A DNA stretch of 6,843 bases from Bacillota bacterium (lineage in GTDB: Bacteria; Bacillota; Clostridia; Tissierellales; Sedimentibacteraceae): the NCBI GenBank assembly GCA_023416855.1, contig JAEZGU010000310.1, positions 1-6,843 of the forward strand. The letters run 5' to 3'. Under the pieces are notes generated by a model. The model saw nothing but the letters and a program-made list of their open reading frames with translations. It did no database searches and had not been told where the DNA came from. A program made the position numbers and the translations under genes. Of the stretch, positions 5,612-6,843 are shown piece by piece; position 1 is the first letter of the stretch, and every line of letters starts with the position of its first letter.

Positions 5612-6495
5612 TATTACAAGTAAATGATCTATGCAAAAACTTTAAAGAAGTTACAGCTGTTAATAATGTGAGCTTTTCGTTGCAAAAAGGTGTTTACGGT
5701 CTACTTGGTGCAAATGGTGCAGGAAAAACAACTCTCATGAGGATGATTTGTACTCTGGTTACACCTTCAAGTGGAACTATAAAGTATGATGAAGAAGATA
5801 TTCGGGAAATGGATGGAAGATTCCGAAGAATTATTGGCTACCTGCCACAGGAATTTGGATATTATCCGGAATTTTCAGCAAAGGATTACCTGCTATATAT
5901 AGCAGCATTAAAAGGCTTAAAGCCTTTAATTGCAAAGAAACGTGTAAATGAATTCTTGGAAATTGTTTCATTAACAAAAGTCAGAAAAAAGAAAATAAAA
6001 ACTTTTTCCGGTGGAATGAAGAGGAGGCTTGGGATAGCCCAGGCACTTTTAAATGACCCGAAGCTTTTAATATTGGATGAACCTACAGCCGGACTTGATC
6101 CTAAGGAACGAATCAGGTTTCGGGCGCTCATTAGCAGGATTGCTGAGGATCGAATTGTCTTATTGTCTACACATATTGTTTCGGATTTGGAATCAATAGC
6201 AAAAGAAATATTAATTATGAAAGACGGATGTATAATTGCACAAGGAGATATAGAAAAATTGCTATCTGAAGTGAGAGGCAAAACATGGACTTGCATAACA
6301 GATTTAAGAGAGGCTGAAAGTTTACGTTCTACATATTTATTGAGTAATGAAAAGAACTTTGGTGATAAGGTTGAACTCAGAATAATTTCAGAGTCAAAGC
6401 CTTCGACATCAGCCATACAAGTAGAGCCTGCTTTAGAAGATCTGTTTATATACTATTTTGGCGAGGTGAATGAAATTGCAGATTTTGAAATATGA
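5608..6495 (+). CDS. ABC transporter ATP-binding protein (ABC-2 exporter type)
   Basis: The 295-residue protein is the cytoplasmic motor that hydrolyses ATP to drive transport by a partner permease. All nucleotide-binding motifs are present in order: Walker A GANGAGKT (34-41), Q-loop LPQEFG (Gln81), signature FSGGM (133-137), Walker B LLILDE (153-158), D-loop AGLDP (161-165) and switch histidine in STH (His189). The first 210 residues are therefore an intact ABC domain, closest in style to the exporters of the CcmA/NatA type. About 85 further residues (210-295) form the accessory C-terminal domain common in this group. The start overlaps the stop of the six-helix protein by four bases (TTGA), and its own stop lies inside the permease gene. 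The substrate is unknown; ABC-2 pairs of this layout often serve lantibiotic immunity, antibiotic efflux or sodium export, so a role in resistance to an envelope-active compound is a guess. Confidence 0.93.
   Translation: MILQVNDLCKNFKEVTAVNNVSFSLQKGVYGLLGANGAGKTTLMRMICTLVTPSSGTIKYDEEDIREMDGRFRRIIGYLPQEFGYYPEFSAKDYLLYIAALKGLKPLIAKKRVNEFLEIVSLTKVRKKKIKTFSGGMKRRLGIAQALLNDPKLLILDEPTAGLDPKERIRFRALISRIAEDRIVLLSTHIVSDLESIAKEILIMKDGCIIAQGDIEKLLSEVRGKTWTCITDLREAESLRSTYLLSNEKNFGDKVELRIISESKPSTSAIQVEPALEDLFIYYFGEVNEIADFEI
6463..6469 (+). promoter_or_regulatory. Ribosome binding site favouring the TTG start at 6476
   Basis: GAGGTGA ends six bases before TTG at 6476, the same arrangement as at 5596-5608. 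The nearby in-frame ATG at 6470 is immediately next to this site and too close to be served by it. Confidence 0.5.
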
Positions 6496-6843
6496 GATAA
6501 GAAAAATTTTATATAAAAAAATTTCCATTATAAGCTTAATATTATTAGGGGTTTGGATGGTAACGATGCTGTTTTCCTGTTTATCTAATACCACATTTGT
6601 TAATTCAGAGGGAATCGGAAACAGTGGAACTAAAGCAGTAAAGTTACTAAGGAATGAAAAAATGAAATGGAATGGCAGTCTGACAGTGGAAACCATAGGA
6701 AGGGTGATAAGAGAGAATACGAGGATAGAATCAGATAATGACTTTACCGGTATGAAGGAATCGGATATTAAGCTCTCAAATATCAAGTACTCCAGGAAAC
6801 AGGGTTTTATGGATATACGGGATATAATTAATTGCTCTTATGG
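6476..6843 (+). CDS. N-terminal part of the ABC transporter permease (3' end outside window)
   Basis: The frame gives 122 residues and stays open to the window edge. The N terminus is short and basic (MQILKYEIRKILYKK), as in many ABC-2 type permeases that begin with a small cytoplasmic amphipathic helix. A single strong hydrophobic segment follows at about 16-36 (with SIISLILLGVWMVTMLF). From about residue 37 on the chain is hydrophilic and probably extracytoplasmic (contains NTTFVNSEGIGNSG), which fits a permease with a large loop between helix 1 and helix 2. The TTG at 6476 is preferred over ATG at 6470 on ribosome binding site spacing; the choice changes only two residues. The gene begins 20 bases before the ATPase stop, so the two are translationally coupled and should form the exporter together. 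Class assignment is from context and topology; the transmembrane bundle itself is not in the window. Confidence 0.75.
   Translation, partial: MQILKYEIRKILYKKISIISLILLGVWMVTMLFSCLSNTTFVNSEGIGNSGTKAVKLLRNEKMKWNGSLTVETIGRVIRENTRIESDNDFTGMKESDIKLSNIKYSRKQGFMDIRDIINCSY

Noticed and set aside
5891..5927. Two palindromes: TGCTATATATAGCA at 5891-5904 and AAAGGC/GCCTTT with a five-base loop at 5911-5927
   Set aside because: Both lie inside the well-conserved ABC ATPase coding sequence and no T-run follows. They are not a terminator, and an operator in mid-gene is unlikely; probably codon chance.
5886..6416. Long open frame on the minus strand (176 codons)
   Set aside because: It lies opposite the ABC ATPase gene, has no ribosome binding site or family-like motif, and is explained by the coding bias of the plus strand.
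6433..6786. Open frame of 117 codons on the minus strand
   Set aside because: It is opposite the permease start, which fits the operon by SD, overlap and topology; the minus-strand peptide has no recognisable features.
1..6843. CRISPR array, tRNA, rRNA or riboswitch
   Set aside because: No regularly spaced repeats, no tRNA-like cloverleaf with a TTC loop, and no conserved aptamer sequence was seen on either strand; gaps between genes are short.

Overview
The window is AT-rich, uses strong Shine-Dalgarno (SD) sequences, and starts many genes with TTG. Together with the protein types present, this points to a Bacillota genome, most likely class Clostridia (a Lachnospiraceae-like organism is a reasonable guess). 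No marker gene is present, so this placement is inference.

Layout. Positions 1-396 hold the end of a regulator-like protein whose start lies outside the window; its codons are visibly richer in G and C than what follows. Positions 397-4213 read as a patchwork of short, mostly monocistronic genes, several of them damaged. They are a small tail-anchored membrane protein with a good promoter (582-950), a probably C-terminally truncated 86-residue protein (1114-1374), a GNAT acetyltransferase fragment lacking its N-terminal third (1364-1774), and an intact 188-residue Cys-rich protein resembling DUF6144 (1886-2452). After these come an NAD-dependent epimerase/dehydratase broken by one frameshift (2590-3431) and an apparently intact GNAT acetyltransferase related to polyamine acetyltransferases (3556-4059). 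A Rho-independent terminator at 4188-4213 comes before the next unit. All these genes lie on the plus strand. No transposase, integrase or tRNA is visible, so the means of acquisition cannot be read from the window.

Positions 4351-6843 hold a tightly coupled operon: an ECF-type sigma factor, a six-helix membrane protein, an ABC transporter ATPase, and the start of the ABC permease, which runs off the window. Each start codon overlaps the end of the preceding gene by 4 or 20 bases, so the four proteins are probably made together. The likely reading is a sigma-controlled ABC-2-type exporter module. The six-helix protein takes the place where an anti-sigma factor often sits, but has no recognisable anti-sigma domain. 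The sensed signal and transported substrate cannot be deduced. This operon is the best candidate in the window for a poorly described system.
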